A stretch of DNA of 64,000 bases from Nocardioides limicola (lineage in GTDB: Bacteria; Actinomycetota; Actinomycetes; Propionibacteriales; Nocardioidaceae): positions 248,001 through 312,000 of the forward strand of contig NZ_JAERJA010000001.1 of assembly GCF_016827675.1 (NCBI RefSeq), read 5' to 3'. Below the pieces are notes generated by a model. It did not search any database. It was not told the DNA's origin and was given only the letters and a program-made list of their open reading frames with translations. The translations under genes and the position numbers were made by a program. Shown here one piece after another: positions 1-10,859 of the stretch. Each line of letters opens with the position of its first letter. Position 1 is the stretch's first letter.

Positions 1-1
1 C

Positions 2-844
2 ATCTGTTCGCTGGGCCTGGGCGCTGTCGGTGAACCTGCGGTGGCCCACACCATGGAACCGCTCTTCGCTGCCGTGGGGGTGCCCGACGCGCTGGTGCAC
101 CCGATCTCCTTCGTGATCGCGATGGCGGTGGTGGTCTGCCTGCACGTGGTGCTGGGCGAGATGGTGCCGAAGAACATTGCCATCGCCGGGCCGGAGCGGG
201 CCGCCCTGGTGCTGGGGCCGCCGATGCTGGCGGTGGTCACCGTGTTCCGGCCGCTGATCGTCTCCCTCAACGCGATCGCCAACGTGACGCTCCGGATGAT
301 CCGCATCGAACCCCGCGACGAGGTGACATCCACCTTCACCCGCGAGGAGGTGGCGGCGCTGGTGGAGGAGTCCCGGGGGGAGGGGCTGATCGAACTCGCC
401 GAATACCACCGACTCTCCGGCGCCCTGGACTTCACCGAGCGCACCGTGGACGGGGTCGCGCTGACACCGGCCAGCCTGGTCACCATCAACCGAGCCACCA
501 CCGCTTCCGACGTGGAGGAGTTGTGCGCGGCCACCGGCTACAGCCGGTTCCCGGTGGCGGAGGCTTCGGGGGAGTTGACCGGATACCTGCACATCAAGGA
601 CGCGCTGGTGCGGGACGACCTGGCCCGGGATCGGCCGATCGAACCCGACTGGGTGCACCCGTTCGCCACCGTGGCCGCCGGCACCAGCCTGCATGACGCC
701 CTGGAGATCCTGCAGCGCGAAGGCGCGCACATGGGGTGCGTCGTCGATGAGGCGGGCACCCTGGTGGGGATCACCACCCTCGAGGACGTGCTCGAGGAAC
801 TGGTCGGCGAGATCCGCGACGCGGCGCACCTCGATGACGCATGA
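2..844 (+). CDS. CNNM/CorC-type membrane protein (DUF21 + CBS pair), 5' truncated
   Basis: The reading frame is open from base 2, so the N-terminus lies outside the window. The visible 280 residues hold the last part of a DUF21 membrane domain, beginning with the family-typical GLGAVGEPAVA and followed by two hydrophobic helices with the conserved GEMVPKNIA. A cytoplasmic pair of CBS motifs follows (about residues 130-275, ending GITTLEDVLEELVGEI). The CorC_C transporter-associated domain seen in longer relatives is absent. Proteins of this family are linked to Mg/Co efflux or ion homeostasis; the substrate cannot be read here. M. tuberculosis has CNNM genes (Rv1841c/Rv1842c) not far from the same gcv-garA cluster. 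Confidence 0.9.
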   Translation: MCSLGLGAVGEPAVAHTMEPLFAAVGVPDALVHPISFVIAMAVVVCLHVVLGEMVPKNIAIAGPERAALVLGPPMLAVVTVFRPLIVSLNAIANVTLRMIRIEPRDEVTSTFTREEVAALVEESRGEGLIELAEYHRLSGALDFTERTVDGVALTPASLVTINRATTASDVEELCAATGYSRFPVAEASGELTGYLHIKDALVRDDLARDRPIEPDWVHPFATVAAGTSLHDALEILQREGAHMGCVVDEAGTLVGITTLEDVLEELVGEIRDAAHLDDA

Positions 845-889
845 ACCAGCAGCCATCATGGCTAGGCTGGGTGCGACCAGGGCCACGGA

Positions 890-1510
890 ATGCGGAATGC
901 GGGATGCGGAGTGACTGACGACGTGCGGCGTACGTCGAAGGTGTGGACGCTGCCCAACGGGATCAGCATGCTGCGACTCGCCGGTGTGCCGCTCTTCCTG
1001 TGGCTGGTGCTCGGTCCGCAGGCCGACTGGTGGGCTCTCGGCGTCCTGGCTGTAGCCGGAGTCACCGACTGGGCGGACGGCTGGCTCGCGCGGCGACTCG
1101 ACCAGCGCACCTCGCTGGGCGAGTTGCTCGACCCGCTCGCCGATCGGCTCTACATCCTCGCGGTGGTGATCGGACTCGCCCTGCGTGACATCGTGCCGTG
1201 GTGGATCGCGGTGATCCTGCCGCTGCGGGACGTGCTGTTGTGGGTGCTGGTGCCGTTCCTGAGGCGACGCGGCTACAGCGCACTTCCGGTGCACTTCCTG
1301 GGCAAGGCGGCCACGTTCAACCTGATGTACGCGTTCCCGCTGCTGTTGCTCGGCGACGGCGACGGGACCATTGCCACGCTGGCGCTGGTCTTCGGCTGGG
1401 CCTTCGCCGGCTGGGGGATCGGGCTCTACTGGTGGGCGGGGATCCTGTACGCGTGGCAGGTGCGGACGTTGTTCGCCACGATGGGACCCGATGGGGTCCG
1501 TCATGAGTGA
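890..1510 (+). CDS. CDP-alcohol phosphatidyltransferase (PgsA/CLS family)
   Basis: Integral membrane enzyme of about 200 residues with the complete CDP-alcohol phosphotransferase signature DG-x2-AR-x8-G-x3-D-x3-D, seen as TDWADGWLARRL...GELLDPLADRL near residues 59-88. It would move a phosphatidyl group from CDP-diacylglycerol to a polyol. The position before the DUF881 genes matches Rv1822 (pgsA2) of M. tuberculosis, annotated as a probable PGP synthase. Start choice is open: ATG 890 has only a GGA next to it, while GTG 911, in the same frame, has GCGGGA six bases upstream. A short repeat of TGCGGAATGCGGGATGCGG covers both candidates. The 3' end overlaps the next gene by 8 bases, indicating an operon. 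Confidence 0.88.
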   Translation: MRNAGCGVTDDVRRTSKVWTLPNGISMLRLAGVPLFLWLVLGPQADWWALGVLAVAGVTDWADGWLARRLDQRTSLGELLDPLADRLYILAVVIGLALRDIVPWWIAVILPLRDVLLWVLVPFLRRRGYSALPVHFLGKAATFNLMYAFPLLLLGDGDGTIATLALVFGWAFAGWGIGLYWWAGILYAWQVRTLFATMGPDGVRHE

Positions 1511-2378
1511 CCGTGAGAGTCCGCCAGGTGGAGGCGAGCGGATCACCCTGCCGCTTCTGGACCTGATCACCCGAGAAGCGCTCGAGTCTGAGTACCGTGA
1601 GGCTCACGCCCGCCCAGTGGATCCGACCGCGGACCCGGTGGCGGGACGGGTCGGTTCACGCCGGGTCACCGCCGTGGTCTGTGCCGTCCTGGGAGTGCTC
1701 GCGGTGACCGCCGCCGTCCAGACGAACCGCAATGCGCCGGTGGATGAGAGCAGCCGGGCCGCGTTGATCGCCCAGGTCAACGATCGCCGGGAGAACCTAG
1801 CCCTGCTGGAGCGCCTCCGGGGCGACCTGCGCCGCACCAACGACGACCTCCAGGTCCGCCTGGAGCAGGTCATCGAGGAGGAGCTCTCCGAACGCAATCG
1901 GGTGCGCCGACTCCAGGTCAGGACGGGACATCTGCAGGTGCGGGGCCCTGGGGTGCGGATCGCGGTCGACAACGCCGAGGGCGCCGACCCCACCCAGGTC
2001 ATCCGGGACGAGGATCTGACCACGCTGGTCAATGGGCTCTGGCAGGCAGGTGCCGAGGCGATCTCGGTCAACGGTGAGCGCCTCACCGTGCTCTCCGCGT
2101 TCCGCAACCGAGGACCGGCCATCCTGGTGAACAGCCAGCCCCTCAATCCGCCGTACGTCGTGCTGGCCATCGGCAACACGGCTACATTGCAGGCGGACTT
2201 CGCGAACACGACGTCAGGGCTCAAGTGGCTCAACCTGGTGCATGCGCTCGGATTCGAGTTCACGATGGACAATCAGGGATCCTTGACCTTGCCGGCTGCT
2301 CGGCCGGCAACGTTGAGGTCGGTCCAGGAGGGGCTCTCCACGGACCGTGACGTGGTGGACGAGGAGATCGCATCGTGA
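1503..2378 (+). CDS. DUF881 membrane-anchored protein (first copy)
   Basis: 291 residues: a charged cytoplasmic N-terminus, one membrane helix (about residues 53-72), a coiled-coil stretch (about 80-140) and an extracellular DUF881 domain. DUF881 proteins resemble Bacillus YlxW/YlxX, found beside division genes; their biochemical role is not established. ATG 1503 is chosen because it lies inside the end of the pgsA-like gene (8-base overlap) and places the transmembrane segment correctly. It is followed by sbp with a GTGA overlap. The arrangement DUF881 - small basic protein - DUF881 equals Rv1823-Rv1825, so a joint membrane role is likely. Confidence 0.88.
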   Translation: MSDRESPPGGGERITLPLLDLITREALESEYREAHARPVDPTADPVAGRVGSRRVTAVVCAVLGVLAVTAAVQTNRNAPVDESSRAALIAQVNDRRENLALLERLRGDLRRTNDDLQVRLEQVIEEELSERNRVRRLQVRTGHLQVRGPGVRIAVDNAEGADPTQVIRDEDLTTLVNGLWQAGAEAISVNGERLTVLSAFRNRGPAILVNSQPLNPPYVVLAIGNTATLQADFANTTSGLKWLNLVHALGFEFTMDNQGSLTLPAARPATLRSVQEGLSTDRDVVDEEIAS

Positions 2379-2707
2379 TCGCAGTGCTGGGCTTGCTGAT
2401 CGGGGTCATCGTCGGGTTGCTGGTGCAACCCGACGTACCGCTCGGCCTGGAGCCCTACCTCCCGATCGCCGTGATCGCCGCCCTCGACGCGGTCTTCGGT
2501 GGACTGCGAGCCCACCTCGACGGGATCTTCGACGACCGCGTCTTCGTGGTCTCGTTCCTGAGCAACGTGATCATCGCCTCCGGGATCGTCTACCTCGGCG
2601 ACCAGTTGGGCGTCGGTGGCCAACTGTCCACCGGAGTCATCGTGGTGCTCGGCATCCGCATCTTCGCCAACGTCGCGGCGATCAGACGGCACGTCTTCCA
2701 TGCCTGA
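2375..2707 (+). CDS. sbp: Small basic protein (DUF1290) family membrane protein
   Basis: 110 residues with three or four hydrophobic helices and the family core GLEPYLPIAVIAALDAVFGG, matching DUF1290 (Bacillus Sbp, M. tuberculosis Rv1824). The function is unknown; in firmicutes the gene lies in the ftsA-ftsZ neighbourhood. The GTG start at 2375 overlaps the stop of the upstream DUF881 gene (GTGA) and the 3' end overlaps the next DUF881 start by 8 bases. The three genes are therefore translationally coupled. Confidence 0.88.
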   Translation: MIAVLGLLIGVIVGLLVQPDVPLGLEPYLPIAVIAALDAVFGGLRAHLDGIFDDRVFVVSFLSNVIIASGIVYLGDQLGVGGQLSTGVIVVLGIRIFANVAAIRRHVFHA

Positions 2708-3452
2708 CCTCGAGCCCCGCAGCGAACCGACACCGGACTCCCGGGGTCGGCTTCGGGCATCGCTGACGCACCCGTCCAAGAGTCAGTACGTGGTGGCAGT
2801 GATCCTGGCGCTGGTGGGCTTCGCCCTGGTGCTGCAGGTCAAGGCCACCCAGACCGACGACTCCTACGCCGGCTTCCGCGACCAGGACCTGATCGACGTC
2901 CTGGCCGGGCTCAGCGGCGCGGCGGAGCGGGCCGAGCGCGAGATCGAGAGGCTCGAACAGACCCGCCAGGACCTGCAGAGCGACACCAACACCCGCGACA
3001 CGGCACTGGAGCAGGCGCGTCGGGAGGCCAACGCGCTGGCGATCCTCGCCGGACAGGTGCCGGTGACGGGGCCGGGGCTGCGGATCAGCATCGAGGAGAT
3101 CGATGGACGAGTGTCGATCGACACCCTGCTGGACACGATCCAGGAGCTGAGATCCGCCGGCGCTGAGGCCATGCAGTTCAACAACGAGGTCCGGGTGATC
3201 GCCCAGACCGCGTTCGAGGAGGCCACCGGCGGCATCCTGATCGACGGCGTGCTGCTGCAGTCGCCGTACACGATCGACGTCATCGGGGAACCGCACGTCC
3301 TGCACGGCGCGTTGACGTTCCCGTTGGGCCCGATGGAGTCCGCACGACGGGACGGGGCCCGGATCACGGCCGAGGAGCTGGACGCCGTCGACATCGAATC
3401 GGTGCGTCCGGGCTTCCGACCGCAGTACGCCAACGCCGACGAGGACGAGTAG
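2700..3452 (+). CDS. DUF881 membrane-anchored protein (second copy)
   Basis: 250 residues with one membrane helix (about residues 28-46), a coiled coil (about 70-105) and a C-terminal DUF881 domain with the GPGLRISIEE...DTIQELRSAGAEAMQFN core. Start ATG 2700 overlaps the sbp stop by 8 bases. The acidic tail (ANADEDE) differs from the first DUF881 protein, so the two are diverged paralogues. The role is unknown; synteny with Rv1825 is clear. Confidence 0.87.
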   Translation: MPDLEPRSEPTPDSRGRLRASLTHPSKSQYVVAVILALVGFALVLQVKATQTDDSYAGFRDQDLIDVLAGLSGAAERAEREIERLEQTRQDLQSDTNTRDTALEQARREANALAILAGQVPVTGPGLRISIEEIDGRVSIDTLLDTIQELRSAGAEAMQFNNEVRVIAQTAFEEATGGILIDGVLLQSPYTIDVIGEPHVLHGALTFPLGPMESARRDGARITAEELDAVDIESVRPGFRPQYANADEDE

Positions 3453-3512
3453 CCTGCATCCCGGCGCGGCACCGAATCGCAGTGCCTGGCCGACACGAGC
3501 GAAGGAGCGGAC

Positions 3513-3896
3513 ATGTATCCCGAGGACCTGAAGTACACCAGTGAGCACGAGTGGGTGCGGACCCCCGGCCACGTCGCTGACTCGGTACGGATCGGGATCA
3601 CCGACTACGCCCAGGACGCTCTCGGAGACATCGTCTACGTGTCCCTGCCCGAGGTCGGCCAGAGCGTGGACGCCGGCGGTGCCTGCGGGGAGCTCGAGTC
3701 CACCAAGTCGGTGAGCGACGTCTACGCACCGATCGCGGGCGAGGTCGTGGCCCGCAACGAAGCACTGGAGGCGACCCCCGAACTGGTCAACTCCGACCCC
3801 TATGGCGAAGGCTGGCTCTTCGAGCTGCGGCCCGCCGACCCCGCGAGCGTGGCGGCCCTTCTGGATGCGGCCGGCTACCAGGCCACATTGGACTGA
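3513..3896 (+). CDS. gcvH: Glycine cleavage system H protein
   Basis: 127 residues, the usual length. GcvH carries the aminomethyl group on a lipoyl arm between the P, T and L proteins of the glycine cleavage complex in the cytoplasm. The lipoylation site is Lys65 in GELESTKSVSD. The conserved N-terminal YTSEHEW is also present. An RBS-like GAAGGAGCG precedes ATG 3513 at normal spacing. The gene is separated from gcvP (6680) by garA and regulators, as in mycobacteria; no gcvT is in the window. Confidence 0.96.
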   Translation: MYPEDLKYTSEHEWVRTPGHVADSVRIGITDYAQDALGDIVYVSLPEVGQSVDAGGACGELESTKSVSDVYAPIAGEVVARNEALEATPELVNSDPYGEGWLFELRPADPASVAALLDAAGYQATLD

Positions 3897-3942
3897 GCGG
3901 GTGGCTGCGGCGATAGCCGAGGGACTGATAGGTTCGACCTGA

Positions 3943-3963
3943 CCCTCAACCTGCAGTTGAGGG
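3943..3963. promoter_or_regulatory. Inverted repeat upstream of garA
   Basis: A perfect 8-bp inverted repeat, CCCTCAAC and GTTGAGGG around a 5-base spacer CTGCA, 50 bases before the garA start. It could be an operator or a leader hairpin. No U-tract follows, so a factor-free terminator for gcvH is less likely. The function is inferred only. Confidence 0.4.
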
Positions 3964-4012
3964 AGCGGCCGCAACCAGACATCGGCAACCAGAAATCGGC
4001 GGAGGGAAGAAG

Positions 4013-4510
4013 ATGCCGTTCTGCACTTCCTGCGGGAGACGCAATCCCGACGACGCACGGTTCTGTGCCCAGTGCGGCACGGCCCTCCTCGATACTGCGA
4101 CCGAGTCCACCGCCACCATCACCTTCGCCGGCACCGATGCACGAGTGACCACCAGTGACCGCGAACTGGCCCCTGTGGACGCGGCGGCCGTGGATGCGCT
4201 GCCGGCCGGACACGCCCTGCTGGTGGTGCAGCGAGGTCCCGGAGCCGGGAGCAGGTTCCTGCTGAACTCCGACGTGGTCACCGCGGGCCGGCATCCGGAG
4301 AGCGAGATCTTCCTCGACGACGTCACCGTCTCCCGCAAGCATGTGGAGTTCCACCGCACCCCCGAGGGGTTCCGGGTCAAGGACGTCGGCAGTCTCAACG
4401 GCACCTATGTGAACCGTGACCGGATCGAGGAAGTGGCGCTGATCGACGGCGACGAGGTGCAGATCGGCAAGTATCGGCTGGTCTTCTTCGCCAGCCACGT
4501 GAGCGGCTGA
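4013..4510 (+). CDS. garA: FHA-domain regulator, GarA/OdhI-like, with N-terminal zinc ribbon
   Basis: 165 residues. Residues 1-25 form a zinc ribbon (CTSCGRRNPDDARFCAQCG). A Thr-rich linker with ESTATITF follows, and residues 65-155 are an FHA domain with the phosphothreonine-binding GRHPESEIFLDD...SRKHVEF...NGTYVN pattern. GarA/OdhI proteins, phosphorylated by PknB/PknG, switch 2-oxoglutarate metabolism (OGDH, GDH). Mycobacterial GarA has a TxxTTS-type N-terminus instead of a zinc ribbon, so details of phosphorylation may differ. Synteny (gcvH-garA-ftsR) is the same as Rv1826-Rv1828. The stop overlaps the next ATG by one base. Confidence 0.88.
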   Translation: MPFCTSCGRRNPDDARFCAQCGTALLDTATESTATITFAGTDARVTTSDRELAPVDAAAVDALPAGHALLVVQRGPGAGSRFLLNSDVVTAGRHPESEIFLDDVTVSRKHVEFHRTPEGFRVKDVGSLNGTYVNRDRIEEVALIDGDEVQIGKYRLVFFASHVSG

Positions 4511-5241
4511 TGTCGTCGGCTGTTCCGTCCTCTCAGCCGAGGATGAACATCGGCCAGGTGCTGGAGCACCTGCGTCCGGACTTCCCGGGTGTGACCATCC
4601 CGAAGATCCGCTTCCTCGAGGACAAGGGCCTGATCAAGCCGGAGCGTACGCCGGCCGGCTATCGCAAGTTCTCCGACGCAGACGTGCACCGCCTCCGGTT
4701 CGTGCTGACCATGCAGCGCGACCACTACCTCCCGCTGAAGGTGATCGGCGAACACCTCGACGCGATCGATCGGGGCCTGGAGCCGCCGCCGATCGAGTCC
4801 GTGGTACCCACCGTGCCCACCGTGGCACTGTCCGTCGACGGCACCCCGAGTGCCGAATCGTTCAGGAGACGCAGCGACCTGCGCCTGTCCCGCAAGGAGT
4901 TGGTCAAGGTCGCCGAGATCTCCGAGGACATGCTCAGCCAGCTGGAGCAGTTCGGGCTGGTGTCCCCGCGGCCGGGCACGCAGCAGTACGACAGCGACGC
5001 TCTGCTCATCGCGCGCACCGCCGCCGAGCTGAGCGTCTTCGGCTTCGAGCCCCGGCACCTGCGCGCCTTCAAGGCCGCGGCCGACCGGGAGGTCGGTCTC
5101 GTCGAGCAGGTGGTGGCACCGATGGCTCGTGGCCGCGACACCGCGGCCCGGGCGCGGGCCGACGACGCGATCGCTGAGATCGCTGCGCTCTCGGTGCGGC
5201 TGCACGCGACCTTGGTGAAGGCCGGCCTTCGCCGGCACTGA
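4510..5241 (+). CDS. ftsR: MerR-family transcriptional regulator FtsR
   Basis: 243 residues. An N-terminal winged MerR HTH (about residues 12-85: IGQVLEHLRPDFPGVTIPKI, then RFLEDKGLIKPERTPAGYRKF) is followed by a long C-terminal helical region. The layout matches Rv1828 and corynebacterial FtsR, an activator of ftsZ. The MerR-like half is followed by a second HTH-like segment (SRKELVKVAEISEDMLSQLEQ). There is no Cys cluster for metal sensing. The start ATG 4510 shares a base with the garA stop (TGATG), implying co-translation. Confidence 0.85.
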   Translation: MSSAVPSSQPRMNIGQVLEHLRPDFPGVTIPKIRFLEDKGLIKPERTPAGYRKFSDADVHRLRFVLTMQRDHYLPLKVIGEHLDAIDRGLEPPPIESVVPTVPTVALSVDGTPSAESFRRRSDLRLSRKELVKVAEISEDMLSQLEQFGLVSPRPGTQQYDSDALLIARTAAELSVFGFEPRHLRAFKAAADREVGLVEQVVAPMARGRDTAARARADDAIAEIAALSVRLHATLVKAGLRRH

Positions 5242-5265
5242 GCGTTCGGCCAACCGGATCAGCGG

Positions 5266-5271
5266 TAGGCT
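5266..5271 (+). promoter_or_regulatory. -10 element for leaderless bifunctional nuclease gene
   Basis: TAGGCT ends 6 bases before GTG 5278. Transcription would therefore begin at the start codon. There is no RBS in the 20 bases upstream, which agrees with a leaderless mRNA. Confidence 0.45.
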
Positions 5272-5277
5272 TGGCGT

Positions 5278-5751
5278 GTGCGCGAGGTAGACGTGATGGG
5301 TGTCCGGGTCGAGATGCCCTCGAACCAGCCCATCGTGCTGCTGCGTGAGGTCGCTGGGGACCGCTACCTGCCGATCTGGATCGGGGCCGTGGAGGCCACC
5401 GCCATCGCCTTCGCACAGCAGGGCGTGGTGCCGCCACGCCCACTGACGCACGATCTGATGAAGAGCCTCCTCGACGCCACGGGGGACGGGCTCGCCGAGG
5501 TTCGCATCGTGGAGATGAAGGACGGGATCTTCTTCGCCACGCTGGTGCTCCGGTCGGGAGCCGAGATCTCCGCACGGCCCTCGGACTCGATCGCCCTGGC
5601 GTTGCGGACCGGCACCAAGATCGTCTGCGCGGAGGACGTGCTGGACACGGCCGGGCTGGCTGTGCCGGCCGAGCAGGACGACGAGGTCGAGCGGTTCCGC
5701 GAGTTCCTGGACCACGTCACCCCCGAGGATTTCGAGACCGATCAACCCTGA
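5278..5751 (+). CDS. Bifunctional nuclease family protein (DUF151)
   Basis: 157 residues, full length for the BFN_dom family (Rv1829 relative). It contains the conserved REVDVMGVRVEMPSNQPIVLL, LPIWIGAVEATAIA and RPSDSIALALRTG segments. Members studied in plants and thermophiles have nuclease activity; the bacterial role is uncertain. GTG 5278 is the only start that keeps the conserved N-terminus. A TAGGCT -10 hexamer six bases upstream suggests a leaderless transcript of its own, although the gene follows ftsR by only 36 bases. Confidence 0.88.
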   Translation: MREVDVMGVRVEMPSNQPIVLLREVAGDRYLPIWIGAVEATAIAFAQQGVVPPRPLTHDLMKSLLDATGDGLAEVRIVEMKDGIFFATLVLRSGAEISARPSDSIALALRTGTKIVCAEDVLDTAGLAVPAEQDDEVERFREFLDHVTPEDFETDQP

Positions 5752-5794
5752 CCCTCCAGATGAACTTTAGGGTTGCGACACACCGCGTGGCGCG

Positions 5795-5824
5795 TTGACC
5801 CGGGGATGGTCGGGGGCCTACCTT
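5795..5824 (+). promoter_or_regulatory. Candidate promoter of the second merR gene
   Basis: TTGACC at 5795-5800 and TACCTT at 5819-5824 with an 18-base spacer, which fits a housekeeping sigma promoter. Transcription would start near 5831 and give a leader of about 68 bases that contains the hairpin at 5845-5864. Confidence 0.5.
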
Positions 5825-5844
5825 GAACTGTCGCGGCTGTAACT

Positions 5845-5864
5845 CCACCAGTGTGTTCTGGTGG
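5845..5864 (+). promoter_or_regulatory. Leader hairpin upstream of merR
   Basis: Perfect 7-bp inverted repeat CCACCAG / CTGGTGG with a 6-base loop, between the predicted promoter and the GTG start at 5899. It may be an operator for the MerR protein itself or an mRNA hairpin. This is inference from position only. Confidence 0.4.
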
Positions 5865-5898
5865 GTCTGCAGTCCCACTGACCAGCAGGAGGACGGAC

Positions 5899-6498
<600 letters not shown>

Positions 6499-6526
6499 GG
6501 CTGCTAGAATTCTGCTGCTGACACGC

Positions 6527-6645
6527 TGCGCGGGAGAGACTCTCGACGAGCGCCGAAGGGGCAATTCCTCCCCGGAACCTCTCAGGCACCAGGGACCGCG
6601 CGGGCCAGGCAACTCTGAAGTGACACCGTCATGACAGAGGGGGAG
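6527..6645 (+). promoter_or_regulatory. Glycine riboswitch (single aptamer) controlling gcvP
   Basis: The stretch 6527-6601 shows the glycine aptamer signatures in order: GGGAGAGAC, GCGCCGAAGGGGCAA, CCTCCCCGG, AACCTCTCAGGCACCAGGGAC. The outer P1 helix is formed by GCGCGG (about 6527) and CCGCGC (about 6597). Only one aptamer is visible. The following 6602-6660 holds CTCTG...CAGAG and should be the expression platform. A TAGAAT at 6505-6510, just after the merR stop, can serve as the -10 of the transcript. Glycine binding would raise gcvP expression in the classical model. Confidence 0.9.
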
Positions 6646-6679
6646 GCGTCCTGACCGACACCGCCCCTGGAGCCTGAAC

Positions 6680-9517
<2,838 letters not shown>

Positions 9518-9518
9518 G

Positions 9519-10853
9519 ATGACCGATTCCGTCGCCCCGGCCACGGCCCGCCACCTGCTCACCCGGTTGGCGCGGGTCCAGCGCGACGGCCGACTGCCCT
9601 CGGTGGTCGCCGGCGTGGTCCGCGACGGACAGTTGGTCTGGTGCCAGGGGCGCGGCGATGTGCCCGGCCCCGTCGAGAACACCCAGTACCGGATCGGGTC
9701 GATCACCAAGACAGTCACCGCGGTCCTGGTGCTGCAACTGGTGGAGGAGGGTCTGGTCGGACTGGATCAGGCCATCGGCACGCTGATCGACGGGGTCCCG
9801 CACGGCGAGCGCACGGTGCGTCAGCTGCTCTGCCATGACGCGGGCCTGCCTGCCGAGCCGGCGGGGGCGTGGTGGGAGCGTTCCCCAGGCACCGACTTCG
9901 CCACGCTGATCGCCGCGAACCGCGACGTGCAGGCCGCGCAGTCTCCGGGGGAGCAGTTCCACTACTCCAACCTGGGCTACGCGATGCTCGGCGAACTGGT
10001 CTCCAGACTCCGCGACCAGACGTGGTCCGACGCTGCCTGGCACCGGGTGCTCGAGCCGTTGGGGATGGAACGCACCGGGTCGCAGCCCTCCGGGCCGTAC
10101 GCCGACGGCTTCAGCGTCCACCCGTACGCCGGAACGCTGACGCGTGAGCCGGCCACCGACACCGGGGCGATGGCACCGGCCGGACAACTGTGGAGCACGG
10201 TCGCCGACCTGACCCGCTGGGCGGACTTCATGATCCGTGGACACCGCTGGGTGCTGCCGGTCGAGGCGCTCGACCGGGCCATGGCACCACGCTCGGGCAC
10301 CGGGGCCAGCGGCCTGACTCAGGCACACGCGCTGGGGTTCCAGTTGCATGCGGGCGGTTCGGGGACCATCGTCGGCCACTCCGGTTCGATGCCGGGGTTC
10401 ATGGCCGGCTGCTTCGTCGACCGGAGGCGCGGGACCGGAGTGGTGCTGCTCAGCAACGGCACCACCGGGCTGGCCTCAGCCGGGACGGCGATCGGGTTGC
10501 TCGATGACCTCGAACGACACGAGCCCAGCATTGGCCCCGACTGGCAGCCCAACCTGGGGGTGCCGGGTGCCTTCGCCGACCTGCTCGGCGTGTGGCACTG
10601 GGGCAACACGGCGCACACCTTCGAACTCGAGGGCTCGCAGCTGGTGGTCCGATTGCGTGGCGAGGTCGTCTACCGGTATGTCGCCGACGGCGACGGGATC
10701 GTCGGCGCGGCCGGCTACCAGCGCGGGGAGCGGCTTCGGGTGGTCCGGAACGAGGACGGCACCATCAACCACCTGGACCTGGGCACCTTCGTGTTCACCC
10801 GGATCCCGTACGACCCGAGGGCGCCGATCCCGGGCGGCCCGCCGTCGTCCTGA
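9519..10853 (+). CDS. Serine hydrolase, beta-lactamase class C / penicillin-binding-like
   Basis: 444 residues. The class C fold motifs are present: SxxK as SITK (about residue 58), YxN as YSN (about residue 149), and a later HSG. A C-terminal extension of about 100 residues resembles the small beta-barrel domain of such hydrolases. There is no signal peptide, so it is probably cytoplasmic; peptidase or esterase activity is inferred from the family. ATG 9519 lies two bases after the gcvP stop, suggesting co-transcription with gcvP, though a metabolic link is not evident. It converges on tldE with a 6-base gap. Confidence 0.8.
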   Translation: MTDSVAPATARHLLTRLARVQRDGRLPSVVAGVVRDGQLVWCQGRGDVPGPVENTQYRIGSITKTVTAVLVLQLVEEGLVGLDQAIGTLIDGVPHGERTVRQLLCHDAGLPAEPAGAWWERSPGTDFATLIAANRDVQAAQSPGEQFHYSNLGYAMLGELVSRLRDQTWSDAAWHRVLEPLGMERTGSQPSGPYADGFSVHPYAGTLTREPATDTGAMAPAGQLWSTVADLTRWADFMIRGHRWVLPVEALDRAMAPRSGTGASGLTQAHALGFQLHAGGSGTIVGHSGSMPGFMAGCFVDRRRGTGVVLLSNGTTGLASAGTAIGLLDDLERHEPSIGPDWQPNLGVPGAFADLLGVWHWGNTAHTFELEGSQLVVRLRGEVVYRYVADGDGIVGAAGYQRGERLRVVRNEDGTINHLDLGTFVFTRIPYDPRAPIPGGPPSS

Positions 10854-10859
10854 GCTGCC

